From the NCBI RefSeq assembly GCF_003298505.1, contig NZ_QNGB01000012.1, forward strand, positions 1 to 64,000: a DNA stretch of 64,000 nucleotides, written 5' to 3'. The notes under the pieces are model-generated. The model was given only the letters and a program-made list of their open reading frames with translations, was not told the DNA's origin and made no database searches. Below, piece by piece: positions 41,819 through 51,194 of this stretch. Both the position numbers and the translations under genes were made by a program. Source of the stretch: Roseovarius sp. TE539. Lineage in GTDB: Bacteria > Pseudomonadota > Alphaproteobacteria > Rhodobacterales > Rhodobacteraceae. Position 1 is the first letter of the stretch, and the number at the start of each line of letters is the position of its first letter.

Positions 41819-42727
41819 ATGCCGCGTTCCGATGGATTTGCCGTACTCGCCGGCCTTTATGCGGGCCTTGCCTTCGGCATTTTCTGGCTGCCCATTCGTG
41901 CGGTTGAAGCGGCCGGTTTCGAAGGCCCCTGGACGATGATGGTCTTTTCGGCGCTGCCCCTACTCCTCTGCCTTCCGGTCGCGTGGGTGAAACGGGCCGA
42001 CTACAGGTACGGCAACCGCGGCGCCCTTTATGGCGGGTTGCTTGGCGGGGTGGCATTTTCGCTTTATGGTGCGGCCTTTCTGTATACCGATATCATCCGC
42101 GCCATCCTGTTGTTCTACCTGATGCCGGTCTGGGGGTTCTTCCTTGCCTGGGCCGTCGCCGGGGACAGGTTGCGATGGTACCGTTGGGTCTCGATCATTC
42201 TTGGTCTTGCAGGGCTGTGGGTGGTGTTCGGCAGGGACGCGGAATTGCCTCTGCCGCGCAACCTCGGCGATTGGTGCGGTCTTGCCAGCGGGTTTATCTG
42301 GGCGGTGGCCTCGCTCATGATCCTGACTGACCGGCGGGCCAGCGCCGCGACACACGGGGTGAATTTCTTCGGATCTGCAACGCTGTTCTCGTTGCTGATC
42401 GCTCTTCTGGCGACACACCAGGGCGTGATCGACCATCCCGATTGGTGGCGGCTGGCGGAAATTGCCCCCTGGGCGTTGCCGGTCGCGCTAATCCTGATTC
42501 TTCCGGCCGGATTTGCAACCGTCTATGCGCCGACGCGTCTAAACCCCGGCGTTTGTGGCCTTTTGTTCATGACCGAGGTCGGAGTTGCGGCGGTCACCGC
42601 CGCAATCTGGGCGAATGAAAGCCTGGGTGTTCGCGAAGTTGCCGGATTGCTGTTTGTCCTCGCCGCAGGACTGCTGGAACCGGTTGTTGTCGCATTTCGC
42701 CGCCGCGGGCCTTTGCCCTCGCAGTGA
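41819..42727 (+). CDS. DMT-superfamily (EamA) transporter
   Basis: A 302-residue inner-membrane protein of the expected size for two EamA repeats with about ten hydrophobic segments. The first repeat starts AVLAGLYAGLAFGIFWLPIRAVEA, and the second covers GLASGFIWAVASLMILT to LNPGVCGLLFMTEVGVAAVTAAIWANESLGVREVAGLLFVLAAGLLEPVV, with the usual late-repeat pattern. Members export amino acids, nucleosides or metabolites. It is a single gene facing the end of the antiporter operon (convergent). Substrate unknown. Confidence 0.85.
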   Translation: MPRSDGFAVLAGLYAGLAFGIFWLPIRAVEAAGFEGPWTMMVFSALPLLLCLPVAWVKRADYRYGNRGALYGGLLGGVAFSLYGAAFLYTDIIRAILLFYLMPVWGFFLAWAVAGDRLRWYRWVSIILGLAGLWVVFGRDAELPLPRNLGDWCGLASGFIWAVASLMILTDRRASAATHGVNFFGSATLFSLLIALLATHQGVIDHPDWWRLAEIAPWALPVALILILPAGFATVYAPTRLNPGVCGLLFMTEVGVAAVTAAIWANESLGVREVAGLLFVLAAGLLEPVVVAFRRRGPLPSQ

Positions 42728-42866
42728 CCGGCTTGAGCATTTGCGGCTGAATGACGTCCCGGCTGCGCGTGCATGGCCCTTGGAACCACACGCCATCACC
42801 TGCTTCGGTCGGATGCCGGACGTCGAGGCCGGGCAGGGCATGCAACGGCATGTCAGCCGCCGGCCT

Positions 42867-43247
42867 TCACTTTGCGTCATCGTCGGCTGCGGCGGGAGGA
42901 TCCTCGTAGACCGACCAGCCGTAGTCACGTTCCGTTTCCGGCAGATCCTCGGGGCGCACATTGGCTTGCATGAATGTCTTGGCGATGAAATGCGCACTGA
43001 TCGGCGCGGTAAGGAAAAGGAACAGGGTGATCAGGAGTTCGTGAAATGAAAAAACGCCCTTGATGAGCAGGAAGTAAAGCATCGACGCGATCAGCACCCC
43101 GCCAACGCCCAGTGTCGTGGCCTTGGTCGGTGCGTGAAGGCGCGGCATGGTGTCCTTCAGTTTCACGAGACCGAATGACCCGACGATCGCGAAAACGCCG
43201 GCCACGATCAAAAAGAAGGATACGAGCAACTCGATCGCCAGGTCCAT
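42867..43247 (-). CDS. phaG: Multisubunit antiporter subunit G (PhaG/MnhG)
   Basis: A 126-residue membrane protein with three hydrophobic segments (ELLVSFFLIVAGVFAIVGSFGLVKLKDTMPRLHAPTKATTLGVGGVLIASMLYFLL and ELLITLFLFLTAPISAHFIAKTFMQ). This is the standard MnhG pattern with the RLHAPTKATT motif. The acidic C-terminal tail is typical. ATG at 43247 gives the usual N-terminus; the longer frame enters phaF. Last gene of the antiporter operon. Confidence 0.93.
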   Translation of the reverse strand: MDLAIELLVSFFLIVAGVFAIVGSFGLVKLKDTMPRLHAPTKATTLGVGGVLIASMLYFLLIKGVFSFHELLITLFLFLTAPISAHFIAKTFMQANVRPEDLPETERDYGWSVYEDPPAAADDDAK

Positions 43248-43255
43248 GAAACCTC

Positions 43256-43525
43256 CTATTCGATGATGTCGCCGCGCAGGACGAACCTGCAATAGGCGAC
43301 GGTTGATACGAAGCCGACCATGGCCACAAGCATGGACGCTTCATAATAGACGGCCGTGCCCTTCCAGATCCCGTAGAGGATCAGCAGCGCGATCAGATTT
43401 ATGACCAGCGTGTCAAGTGCGAGGATGCGGTCCGCGGTGTCTGGACCCATCGCAATCCTCCAGATGTTGAAAACGAGGCCGAGGCCAAAACATCCGAACG
43501 CAAAAACGAGGGCGGAGGTGATCAT
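43256..43525 (-). CDS. phaF: Multisubunit antiporter subunit F (PhaF/MnhF)
   Basis: An 89-residue membrane protein with three hydrophobic segments. RIAMGPDTADRILALDTLVINLIALLILYG is the family signature, with the GPDTADRILALD core. ATG at 43525 overlaps the phaE stop as ATGA, so it is translationally coupled. The longer frame from 43549 lies in phaE. It is part of the Na+ or K+/H+ antiporter complex. Confidence 0.93.
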   Translation of the reverse strand: MITSALVFAFGCFGLGLVFNIWRIAMGPDTADRILALDTLVINLIALLILYGIWKGTAVYYEASMLVAMVGFVSTVAYCRFVLRGDIIE

Positions 43526-44013
43526 TGGAAAATCTCCTTGAGTCGCCATTCATAACGTCCCTTGATGGTGTCGCGAACCCCGGCGGGATCGTCCGTGTGC
43601 AGGCAGTGGACCAGAATGCTTCCGCTATCGGCCGAAAGCATCGCGGAAACGGTGCCCGGCGTCATGGTGATGGTTCCGGCCAGAACGGTGATCGCCTCGG
43701 GCGAGGTTATGTTCAGGGGTATGGTGATCCAATGCGAACGAATGTCGCTGTTGGGTTTGAACAAGACGATCAGAGCGACCTGAACATTGGCGATGACGAT
43801 GTCCCAAAGGACGATGAATATGTACTCGATCACCCTGAGAGGCCGGCCGATCTTGGGCCGGCGTGGCCAGTAGGGACCTGTCAGAATCGGAACAACCATT
43901 CCCAGGAACGCGCCGAGGAGCAGATTGCCGAGAGTGACCTTGTTGACCAGTGCCAGCCACACGACCGTCAGGGTGACGCTGAGAATGGGATGGGGGAAGA
44001 TACGCTTCATCAT
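43522..44013 (-). CDS. phaE: Multisubunit antiporter subunit E (PhaE/MnhE)
   Basis: A 163-residue protein with an N-terminal membrane segment pair (LSVTLTVVWLALVNKVTLGNLLLGAFLGMVVPIL) and a soluble C-terminal part. ITVLAGTITMTPGTVSAML is the hallmark of MnhE. Both ends overlap neighbours by 4 bases (phaD stop upstream and phaF start). It belongs to the seven-component Mrp/Pha-type complex. Confidence 0.93.
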   Translation of the reverse strand: MMKRIFPHPILSVTLTVVWLALVNKVTLGNLLLGAFLGMVVPILTGPYWPRRPKIGRPLRVIEYIFIVLWDIVIANVQVALIVLFKPNSDIRSHWITIPLNITSPEAITVLAGTITMTPGTVSAMLSADSGSILVHCLHTDDPAGVRDTIKGRYEWRLKEIFQ

Positions 44014-45587
44014 TGTTCGCCCTCCCCACCCGGTTGGAGCACCGCGTTCACATAGCCCGAACTGTCGTGCAACTGTTCGGCTGCCATGTCCAGGTACCCA
44101 GTGACCGGGCCGGCAAAAACCGAGAGCAACGCGAGTATGGCGATCGCGGACATTGTCGGCGCGACCTGGAACGCCGTCGCCTGTGCGGGCGGCTCCTGTG
44201 GCGGGCCTTCGTCTCCTTGCGAGGCGGCGTAGTCCGGCCCGTCGCCCTCTGAACGGGTCAACACGGCAGTGGATTTCCAGAAAAGGGTGCTTCCGGCGCG
44301 CGCGAACCCGACGATTATGAGGAGAGATCCGATCAGGATCGTCGCCCAGCCCACCGTCATGCCGGGTGTTCCGCGGAGCGCGTCGAGAATGATCAGCTTC
44401 CCGAGGAATCCGCTGAGCGGCGGCATACCCGCCATCCCGATGGCGGCCGCAAAAAAGAGGGCTGCAAACAAACCGTTCTGCGAAAGAGGAGGTTGCGTGC
44501 TGAGGGCGTCACCGTCGGGACGGCGCGAAATCACCAGGTCGGCCAGGAGAAAGAGCGCCGCCGCCGCGAAGGTGGAATGCAGGGCATAGTAGAGTGCTGC
44601 GGTCGTGGCCTGAGGTGTGAAGGCGGAGACGGCCAGCATCAGCGTGCCCATGGATCCAACGACAGCGAAGGAGATCATGGGTTTGAGGCGGCGCGCCCCC
44701 AGAACGCCAAGCGCACCGATGGCCAGTGTGACCGCGGCGGCGGGCATGAGCCAGTCACCGATCAGGCCGCCTGTGGCGGCCACGTCCGGGCCGAAGACGA
44801 TCGTATGTATCCTGATTATCGCGTAGGCACCGACCTTTGTCATGATCGCGAAAAGGGCGGCAACGGGGGCGGGCGCGTTCGAGTATGTTCCGGGCAGCCA
44901 GAAATGCACCGGAAAGATCGCGGCCTTGATCAGGAAAACCACCATCAGAAGGATGGCCGCAACCCGTGCCAACGCTGTTTCCTCGACCGGAAGCTCCCGG
45001 ATCTTCACCGCAAGATCGGCGATGTTGAGTGTCCCCGTCGAGGCATAGAGCGTACCGAGGGCGAACAGAAAGAGGGTGGAACCGGCGAGGTTCATGACCA
45101 CGTATTGAAGGCCCGCCTGCAGTCGCGCCCGCCCGCCGCCATGGATCATCAGGCCATAAGAGGCGATCAGCAGCACCTCGAAGAAGACGAAGAGATTGAA
45201 AGCATCGCCGGTCAGGAAGGCGCCGCAAATCCCCATGAGTTGAAACTGGAAAAGCGCGTGGAAATGGCGGCCACGCCCGTCCCATCCGGATGCCGCGGCA
45301 TGCAACACCACGATCAGGGCGAGGACCGAGGTGAGCACCAGCATCAGCGCTGAAAGCTGATCGAGGACCAGTACGATGCCGTAGGGTGCGGGCCAGTCAC
45401 CGAGCCTGTAAACGAATGTATCCCCGGCCGACACGGACGCCATAAGACCGATCGAGATGGCCGCAAGCGCGATCGTTCCGGCAAGGGACGCCGCCCGCGC
45501 GAGCGTGATGTCGTGGCGCATGACGAACGCGATGATCGGCGCAAGCAGGGCCGGCAGGATGACCGGCGCGATGATCCAGTGACTCAT
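44010..45587 (-). CDS. phaD: Multisubunit antiporter subunit D (PhaD/MnhD)
   Basis: A 525-residue polytopic protein homologous to NuoN/NuoL proton-pumping subunits (about 14 hydrophobic segments). HFWLPGTYSNAPAPVAALFAIMTKVGAYAI carries the conserved Lys, and FALGTLYASTGTLNIADL is in the typical position. It works with PhaA in proton/cation exchange. It overlaps phaC and phaE by 4 bases at each end. A Glu/Pro-rich soluble loop near residue 465 (DGPDYAASQGDEGPPQEPPAQ) is a family variation. Confidence 0.93.
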   Translation of the reverse strand: MSHWIIAPVILPALLAPIIAFVMRHDITLARAASLAGTIALAAISIGLMASVSAGDTFVYRLGDWPAPYGIVLVLDQLSALMLVLTSVLALIVVLHAAASGWDGRGRHFHALFQFQLMGICGAFLTGDAFNLFVFFEVLLIASYGLMIHGGGRARLQAGLQYVVMNLAGSTLFLFALGTLYASTGTLNIADLAVKIRELPVEETALARVAAILLMVVFLIKAAIFPVHFWLPGTYSNAPAPVAALFAIMTKVGAYAIIRIHTIVFGPDVAATGGLIGDWLMPAAAVTLAIGALGVLGARRLKPMISFAVVGSMGTLMLAVSAFTPQATTAALYYALHSTFAAAALFLLADLVISRRPDGDALSTQPPLSQNGLFAALFFAAAIGMAGMPPLSGFLGKLIILDALRGTPGMTVGWATILIGSLLIIVGFARAGSTLFWKSTAVLTRSEGDGPDYAASQGDEGPPQEPPAQATAFQVAPTMSAIAILALLSVFAGPVTGYLDMAAEQLHDSSGYVNAVLQPGGEGEQ

Positions 45588-45949
45588 GAACCGCTTTCCT
45601 TTTCGGCCGCTTCCGCCTCTTCGTTTCCGGTCATGTCGATGCGGTCGTGATCAGCTTCCAGGTACGCGCCGAGCGCGACCATGACGAGCACCGCTGTCAT
45701 GCCGAAGGAAATCACGATTGCAGTCAGCACCAGCGCTTGCGGCAGCGGATCCGAATAGGCCACGTCGGCATACTTGTTCAGGACCGGCGGCGCGTTGATC
45801 GCAAGCCGGCCGGTGGCAAAAAGAAAGACGTTCACGGCGTAGGACAGAAGTGCCAGCCCGAGGATCACCGGAAAGGCGCGAAGACGCAGGATCAGGTAGA
45901 CCCCTCCTGCCGTCAGCACGCCCACGGAACTCGCAACGACCAATTCCAT
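45584..45949 (-). CDS. phaC: Multisubunit antiporter subunit C (PhaC/MnhC)
   Basis: A 121-residue membrane protein homologous to NuoK, with three hydrophobic segments. LLSYAVNVFLFATGR and PLPQALVLTAIVISFGMTAVLVMVALGAYLEADHDRID match MnhC (SDPLPQALVLTAIVISF core). It starts a base after the phaA stop codon and overlaps phaD by 4 bases. It is distinct from the polyhydroxyalkanoate synthase phaC gene. Confidence 0.93.
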   Translation of the reverse strand: MELVVASSVGVLTAGGVYLILRLRAFPVILGLALLSYAVNVFLFATGRLAINAPPVLNKYADVAYSDPLPQALVLTAIVISFGMTAVLVMVALGAYLEADHDRIDMTGNEEAEAAEKESGS

Positions 45950-45950
45950 T

Positions 45951-48815
45951 CTATTCGGCCTCCGGTTTCTTGAGGTTGCGCTTGAGCGACGGGTCGTAAT
46001 CCATCGGCTCCAGATTTACCGTCTCGCCGGCATAACGCGCGATCCGTGACAAGCTGTAGAGCATCAGCATGACTGCGCCCAGCACCGTCAGGAACACCCC
46101 GAGATCGAAGGCCATGGCCGTGGCCCATTCGAATTCCTCGATCGGGGGCCAATGGATGTAACCGTAGGCGCTTGTCAGGAAGGGTTTGCCGGCCAACCAG
46201 GCGCCGGCCCCGGTCAGGCCCGCAATGACGACGCCCCACCCGATCATCAGGTGGTATTCGATCCGCTGGCGTCCTTGAGTCCACGCGAAACCGGATGCCA
46301 TGTACTGCATCAGCAACGCGATCGAGATGACCAGCCCGGCCACGAACCCGCCGCCGGGCTGATTGTGCCCGCGCAGGAAGATGTAGATCCCGACCATCAC
46401 CGCGATCGGCAGCATCGCGCGCGTGGCGACGACCATCATCAGCGGATGCCTGTCGCGCGAACGGTCCTGGCTGTAGTCACGATTTCGCAGGCGGCGCGAG
46501 GCGGGTCCGTTGAGCAACGACTCCATGAGCGCGAAGATGGTCAATCCGGCAATGCCGAGAACGATGATCTCGCCGTAGGTGTCATACCCGCGGAAATCGA
46601 CCAGGATCACGTTGACCACGTTGGTGCCCCCGCCGCCCTTGTAGGAATTTGCCAGGTGGAAACCCGAAATGGAGGAAAAATCCCGCATGAGAAAGACCAT
46701 TGCCAGCGCTGCCACGCCTCCGCCGGCGGAAAGCGCGATCAGGCCATCACGCAGGCGCAGGCCGGCTCCGCTCTCTCGGGGGGTCGTGTTGGGCATGAAG
46801 TAGAGCGCCAGCAGCAACAGCATGATGGTCACGGTCTCGACCGAAATCTGCGTCAGCGCCAGGTCCGGTGCGGACAGGTACACAAAGCCGCCCGAGACCA
46901 TGAGACCGATGACGCCGATCAGGATCAGCGCCCGGAAGCGATTGTGATGATACACCAGCAAAAGGCCCGTGGCGGCGATCAGCAGCAGCCATCCGATAGC
47001 GGCCACCGGCGGGATTGGAAGCAATTCACGGGTGGGCGGTCCCAACGTGCCGTCGGCATATGCAATGTAACCAAGCGCCACCGTCGCGACGACGAAAATT
47101 GCCAGGTAGCGGCTGATCGCACCGGTATGAACCGCCTCGGTCAGACGTTTTGAAAACCCGGCGAAAACGCTGATCAGCCAATCGAAAATTACCTTCGCTT
47201 CCGGGCGCGGCGCGGTTTGCCATGTCTTGTCGAGCGGGCGATGCACCGCCAGGAGAACCGCGCCGCCCAGCACCGCGATGATCGACATGAACAGCGCCGG
47301 CGTCACGCCGTGCCAGATTTTCAGATGCGGATGCGTGTGCGTGCCGGTGACGGCATCGGCCGCGACCGTCACCAGCGGCTCGGCCAGCCAGGGCATCACC
47401 CCGATCAGCATCACGAACACCACCAGCAGCGCCGGCGCCGCGTACATCCCGAAGGGCGGGTCATGCGGATGTGACGGATAATCGTCACGGGCAGGTCCGG
47501 CAAAGACGTGAAAGATGAAGCGCAGCGAATAGGCCACGGAAAGGAGCGCACCCAATGTCGCCAGGGCCGGCACGATCCAGTCATTGTCCAGCCAGTAGGT
47601 GTGCGATGCCTCCTCCAGCATCATTTCCTTGGACAGGAAGCCGTTGAAGAAGGGTATGCCCGCCATCGACAGCGCCGCCAGCGTTCCGATCAGGGCGGTG
47701 ACCGGCATGAACTTCGCCAGCCCCCCAAGGCGCTTTATGTCGCGCGTATGGGTTTCATGATCGACGATGCCGGCAGTCATGAACAGCGCGGCCTTGAAGG
47801 TGAGGTGATTGATGATGTGGAACACGGCCGCGATCGCTGCGGCCTTGGTGCCGAAGCCCAGGAGCATGGTGAGAAGCCCAAGGTGACTGACCGTGGAGAA
47901 TGCCAGCAGTGCCTTGAGATCATCCTTGAACAAGGCGATCAGCGCACCGAGCACCATTGTCACAAGACCGGTTGTGGACACGATGTAGAACCAGGCGTCG
48001 GTCCCCGACAGGACCGGCCACATGCGCGCCAGCAGGAAGACGCCGGCCTTTACCATCGTGGCGGAGTGGAGATAGGCGCTGACCGGAGTGGGCGCCGCCA
48101 TGGCGTGCGGCAGCCAGAAATGAAAGGGGAACTGCGCCGATTTGGTGAAGGCGCCCAGCAGGATCAGGATCAGCGCCGGCAGGTACCATTCGGAGGCCCT
48201 TATCACCTCGCCCTGCGCAAGGATGTCGGTCAGGTTGTAGCTGCCCACGATCTGTCCGAGGATCAGCATCCCCGCAATCATCGCCAGCCCCCCCGCACCG
48301 GTGACCGCCAGGGCCATTCTCGCGCCCTGCCGACCTTCGGGCAGGTGTTTCCAGTATCCGATAAGCAGGAAGGACGACAGGCTTGTCAGCTCCCAGAAGA
48401 TCAGCAAAAGAAGGATATTGTCGGAGATGACGATACCCAGCATCGCCCCCTGGAAAAGCAGGAGATAGGTGTAGAACTGCCCCATCGGATCCTCGCCCGA
48501 CAGGTAGTAGCGCGCATAAAGCGTGATCAGTAGCCCGACGCCCAGGATCATGCCTGCAAACAGCAGGCCGAGGCCATCAAGAAAGAAACTGAACGACAGC
48601 CCCAGACCCGGCAGCCAGACGATCTCGGCCTTCAGGACTTCCCCTGCGAACACATCGGGGGCGATCACGGCCAGCATGATCAAGGCAAGGATCGTGGGGG
48701 CGGCGGTGAAGGTGGCGCAGGCAGTACGGCCGGCGCGGATCATGAGGCCGGGGACAAGCGCACCAAGAAACGGAAGCATGGCGATGATGGGTAATAGGCT
48801 GCCGCCGTTGCTCAT
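45951..48815 (-). CDS. phaA: Multisubunit antiporter subunit A fused with MnhB-like domain (PhaA)
   Basis: A 954-residue polytopic protein. The N-terminal about 500 residues resemble NuoL/ND5 (GWELTSLSSFLLIGYW-like FWELTSLSSFLLIGYWKHL, HFWLPHAMAAPTPVSAYLHSATMVKAGVFLLARM). The C-terminal part is the MnhB module with YIFLRGHNQPGGGFVAGLV. The start ATG at 48815 is preferred over 48821 because the run GGGGG sits directly beside the earlier ATG. The operon order phaA-C-D-E-F-G matches group 2 Mrp systems, which exchange Na+ or K+ for H+ in pH and salt homeostasis. Confidence 0.93.
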   Translation of the reverse strand: MSNGGSLLPIIAMLPFLGALVPGLMIRAGRTACATFTAAPTILALIMLAVIAPDVFAGEVLKAEIVWLPGLGLSFSFFLDGLGLLFAGMILGVGLLITLYARYYLSGEDPMGQFYTYLLLFQGAMLGIVISDNILLLLIFWELTSLSSFLLIGYWKHLPEGRQGARMALAVTGAGGLAMIAGMLILGQIVGSYNLTDILAQGEVIRASEWYLPALILILLGAFTKSAQFPFHFWLPHAMAAPTPVSAYLHSATMVKAGVFLLARMWPVLSGTDAWFYIVSTTGLVTMVLGALIALFKDDLKALLAFSTVSHLGLLTMLLGFGTKAAAIAAVFHIINHLTFKAALFMTAGIVDHETHTRDIKRLGGLAKFMPVTALIGTLAALSMAGIPFFNGFLSKEMMLEEASHTYWLDNDWIVPALATLGALLSVAYSLRFIFHVFAGPARDDYPSHPHDPPFGMYAAPALLVVFVMLIGVMPWLAEPLVTVAADAVTGTHTHPHLKIWHGVTPALFMSIIAVLGGAVLLAVHRPLDKTWQTAPRPEAKVIFDWLISVFAGFSKRLTEAVHTGAISRYLAIFVVATVALGYIAYADGTLGPPTRELLPIPPVAAIGWLLLIAATGLLLVYHHNRFRALILIGVIGLMVSGGFVYLSAPDLALTQISVETVTIMLLLLALYFMPNTTPRESGAGLRLRDGLIALSAGGGVAALAMVFLMRDFSSISGFHLANSYKGGGGTNVVNVILVDFRGYDTYGEIIVLGIAGLTIFALMESLLNGPASRRLRNRDYSQDRSRDRHPLMMVVATRAMLPIAVMVGIYIFLRGHNQPGGGFVAGLVISIALLMQYMASGFAWTQGRQRIEYHLMIGWGVVIAGLTGAGAWLAGKPFLTSAYGYIHWPPIEEFEWATAMAFDLGVFLTVLGAVMLMLYSLSRIARYAGETVNLEPMDYDPSLKRNLKKPEAE

Positions 48816-49159
48816 GTGCATCCCCCGTAAGCGTTTTCCTGTACCCGTGATGCGGGATCAGCCCGTCGAGAACAAGACTTTTTCAACCGAATCCGCTCAG
48901 ATTAGGCCATCGTACATTCTTCCTCAATCCGGCCGGAAGGCATGACCCGGCCGAATTCTTGGGACAGGGCAAGGCATCTCGGCCGGGCCGGTCGCGGCGG
49001 CGCCCGGTTCCGGCAATGACAGTATCCGTACCGCGGCGGCCTCGAGATATCGGTCAGCCAGGTCTGCACGGCGCCGTCGAAAGACCGCACCGTGCTTCAC
49101 ATGTCCCCGTCGGTCTACTACCACTTGATCCATGGCATCTGATGCGGAGGAGAAACGAT
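48816..49159. promoter_or_regulatory. Divergent region between phaA and the decoration island
   Basis: A 344-base gap separating phaA (minus) from the first GT2-like gene (plus). I see no credible gene on either strand. It holds the phaA ribosome site GGGGG just upstream of 48815 and GGAGGAGA (49146-49153) for the GT2 gene. No clear promoter pair could be assigned on either side. Confidence 0.5.
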
Positions 49160-50125
49160 TTGAAAGTCGCGCTTGTCGCCACCGCCAAGGATGAAGGCCC
49201 GTTCCTTCTCGAATGGGTCGCGTTTCATCGGCTTGCGGGGTTCGACCCGATCATCGTCTATCAGAACGACAGCACCGACGGGACGGCGGAAACGCTGGAA
49301 ACACTCGACAGGATTGGCGCCATTTCCTATTTCGACAATCCGGCCAAGCGCGGCCGCCATCAGGTCAGAGCATACAAACGCTCTTGCGAAGTCGAAGCCT
49401 ACCGCGCGGCGGATTGGGCCATGGCGCTGGACATCGACGAATTCCTGAATGTCAAATGCGGGACGGGCAAGGTGCAGGATCTCATCGCGGCGATACCGGA
49501 CTGTGACAGGATACTCCTTAACTGGCGGCTTTTTGGTGCCGGTGGGTATTCTGCTTTGTCCGACCGTCTGGTGACGGAACGATTCACGGTTTGTGACCGC
49601 GCATCGGACATGTCGAGGGGTCTGAAAGCCTACAAGTCCCTGTATCGCACGCCCCTGTTTGGGCGCCCCGGTGTGCATCGCGTCCATCCTGTCGATGAAG
49701 AAACGGTCACGCAGATCCGCACCGCGAATGGATCCGGGTTGAAGGAGGACGCGTTCGAGATCAAGAATTTCAGGTCCACCGATCCCGGCATGCTGAAACT
49801 GGCGCAGATCAATCATTACGTTCTCAGGGACGCCTCAAGTTTCCTTATCAAGGCGACGCGGGGAAGTGCACATCAGCCGGATCGCGACCTGCGGGAGAAT
49901 TTCTGGAACCGGCGTCAGCGACATTCCCGCGCCGAGCAGGACATCACGCTCAGACAGAGAGCGCCGGAGATCGAGCGGGAAATGCATGCACTGGATGCCC
50001 GCAGCGATGGTCGGCTTCAAAAGCTGCGGCGCAAGGCGTTGGTGCATTATCGGACCCGTCTTGAGGAGTTGCTTGAGGATCCCGCCAATCGTGAACTCTT
50101 TATTCATTGTGCGCTGACCGCTTGA
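49160..50125 (+). CDS. GT2-like glycosyltransferase (Glyco_tranf_2_4 type)
   Basis: A 321-residue cytoplasmic protein. It starts KVALVATAKDEGPFLLEWVAFH and has QNDSTDGT, then LDIDEFLNV with DxD at residues 91-93 for the nucleotide-sugar metal site. The C-terminal part is charged and helical. The start is assigned to TTG at 49160 because GGAGGAGA lies at 49146-49153 with proper spacing; the in-frame ATG at 49142 lacks a ribosome site. Its 3' end overlaps the convergent sulfotransferase gene by 26 bases. Donor and acceptor unknown. Confidence 0.82.
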   Translation: MKVALVATAKDEGPFLLEWVAFHRLAGFDPIIVYQNDSTDGTAETLETLDRIGAISYFDNPAKRGRHQVRAYKRSCEVEAYRAADWAMALDIDEFLNVKCGTGKVQDLIAAIPDCDRILLNWRLFGAGGYSALSDRLVTERFTVCDRASDMSRGLKAYKSLYRTPLFGRPGVHRVHPVDEETVTQIRTANGSGLKEDAFEIKNFRSTDPGMLKLAQINHYVLRDASSFLIKATRGSAHQPDRDLRENFWNRRQRHSRAEQDITLRQRAPEIEREMHALDARSDGRLQKLRRKALVHYRTRLEELLEDPANRELFIHCALTA

Positions 50126-51176
50126 TATCACCCCGAAAAAGCCTGGCGCGCCCTCGGGATTCAATCCGTCCCATCGCCGAGGCGATCTTTTCCTGCGCAT
50201 CGGCATAGAGCCTTATTTCCTCCTCGGCATCCGGGTAGCGGTCCGGCGCATCCTGAGAAAGATCACCCGTGTCGAAGAGCGTGTTCTGGGTGCCGCGCAA
50301 GTAACGTTCGGCAATCATCGCGTTGCATTCCGCGAAATGTGCCATGATTTCAATCCGCTCCATCTTCGTGAAGACATCCCCGGATCGCCGGGGCGCTCCA
50401 TCGGGGAGGCGTGACATTTCACGCGCCAATTCGCGCACGTTTATCGAAGAGTTGCGCGCGAAGGCTCCCAACTGCTCGGTGACCGCGCGGGAAAGCGTTT
50501 GATTGGCATCATGGCGCGGTTGGGCGAATTCCGGGTCGGACTTGTCGAGGCCGAATTCCCCCAGGAAATCGGCCACGATATCGCCGCCCCTGAAGGCGCC
50601 GCGTTGAAACCGGCGCACGGTTACGTTCTCGATGCCCACGGACCCGGCAAAGGACTCGAGAACAGTAAGGTAGTCGGCAAGATCCGTTCCTCTCTTGCGG
50701 GCGAAATCCCGGGGACTGGCGCGTTCGCGCCCGTTTTTTGTCTTTTGTTTGTACATCGCCTCGAGGAAGTCGTCCTGCCGCCTGAGATAGACAAGGACAC
50801 GGGTCCTCCGGCGCAAGCCTTGCGGCATGTGTTCAAGGATGGAGGTCGCGATTTCGGGTGAGAAAAAGTTTTCACTGGACATGACGCAATGCCTGCCCGG
50901 TTCGGCTTCGACCTCTTCGGCGACCGCTGACCAGATATCGGCTGCAGCGGCGCCGCGCAGGGGGGCGAACAGATTGTTGTGCGATATGTTGGAACGGCCT
51001 TCCTTCACGAAATGAAGACCCTTGGCATAAAGCGGATCCTGGTTTTTCATCAGGAAATTCTGAAGTGCCGTGCTGCCGGTTTTGGGCGAGCCCACATGAA
51101 TCAGCAGGTCGGCGTCAGCACTTTGGCGCGGCGCGTCATCCGGTGCACTCAGGTTCGATGTGGTTTCTTGGGGCAT
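50100..51176 (-). CDS. Sulfotransferase-like protein
   Basis: A 358-residue cytoplasmic protein. IHVGSPKTGSTALQNFL (residues about 26-42) is a PAPS-type phosphosulfate loop, and VLVYLRRQDDFLEAMYKQ fits the 3'-phosphate region, with the Arg and Asp. It belongs to a family of uncharacterised bacterial sulfotransferases often found with glycosyltransferases. It is not closely similar to the protein at 4339-5415. It is the last gene of an operon (GT2-like/hydrolase fusion, GT2-like, this gene; gaps of 3 and 18 bases). The acceptor is unknown but is likely a glycan. Confidence 0.8.
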   Translation of the reverse strand: MPQETTSNLSAPDDAPRQSADADLLIHVGSPKTGSTALQNFLMKNQDPLYAKGLHFVKEGRSNISHNNLFAPLRGAAAADIWSAVAEEVEAEPGRHCVMSSENFFSPEIATSILEHMPQGLRRRTRVLVYLRRQDDFLEAMYKQKTKNGRERASPRDFARKRGTDLADYLTVLESFAGSVGIENVTVRRFQRGAFRGGDIVADFLGEFGLDKSDPEFAQPRHDANQTLSRAVTEQLGAFARNSSINVRELAREMSRLPDGAPRRSGDVFTKMERIEIMAHFAECNAMIAERYLRGTQNTLFDTGDLSQDAPDRYPDAEEEIRLYADAQEKIASAMGRIESRGRARLFRGDIKRSAHNE

Positions 51177-51194
51177 GAGCCGGGCCGCTTGTGT

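Noticed and set aside
48902..49090. Small frame on the minus strand between phaA and the first GT2-like gene
   Set aside because: Sixty-two codons with Arg/Pro/Cys bias, no ribosome site and no recognisable motif.
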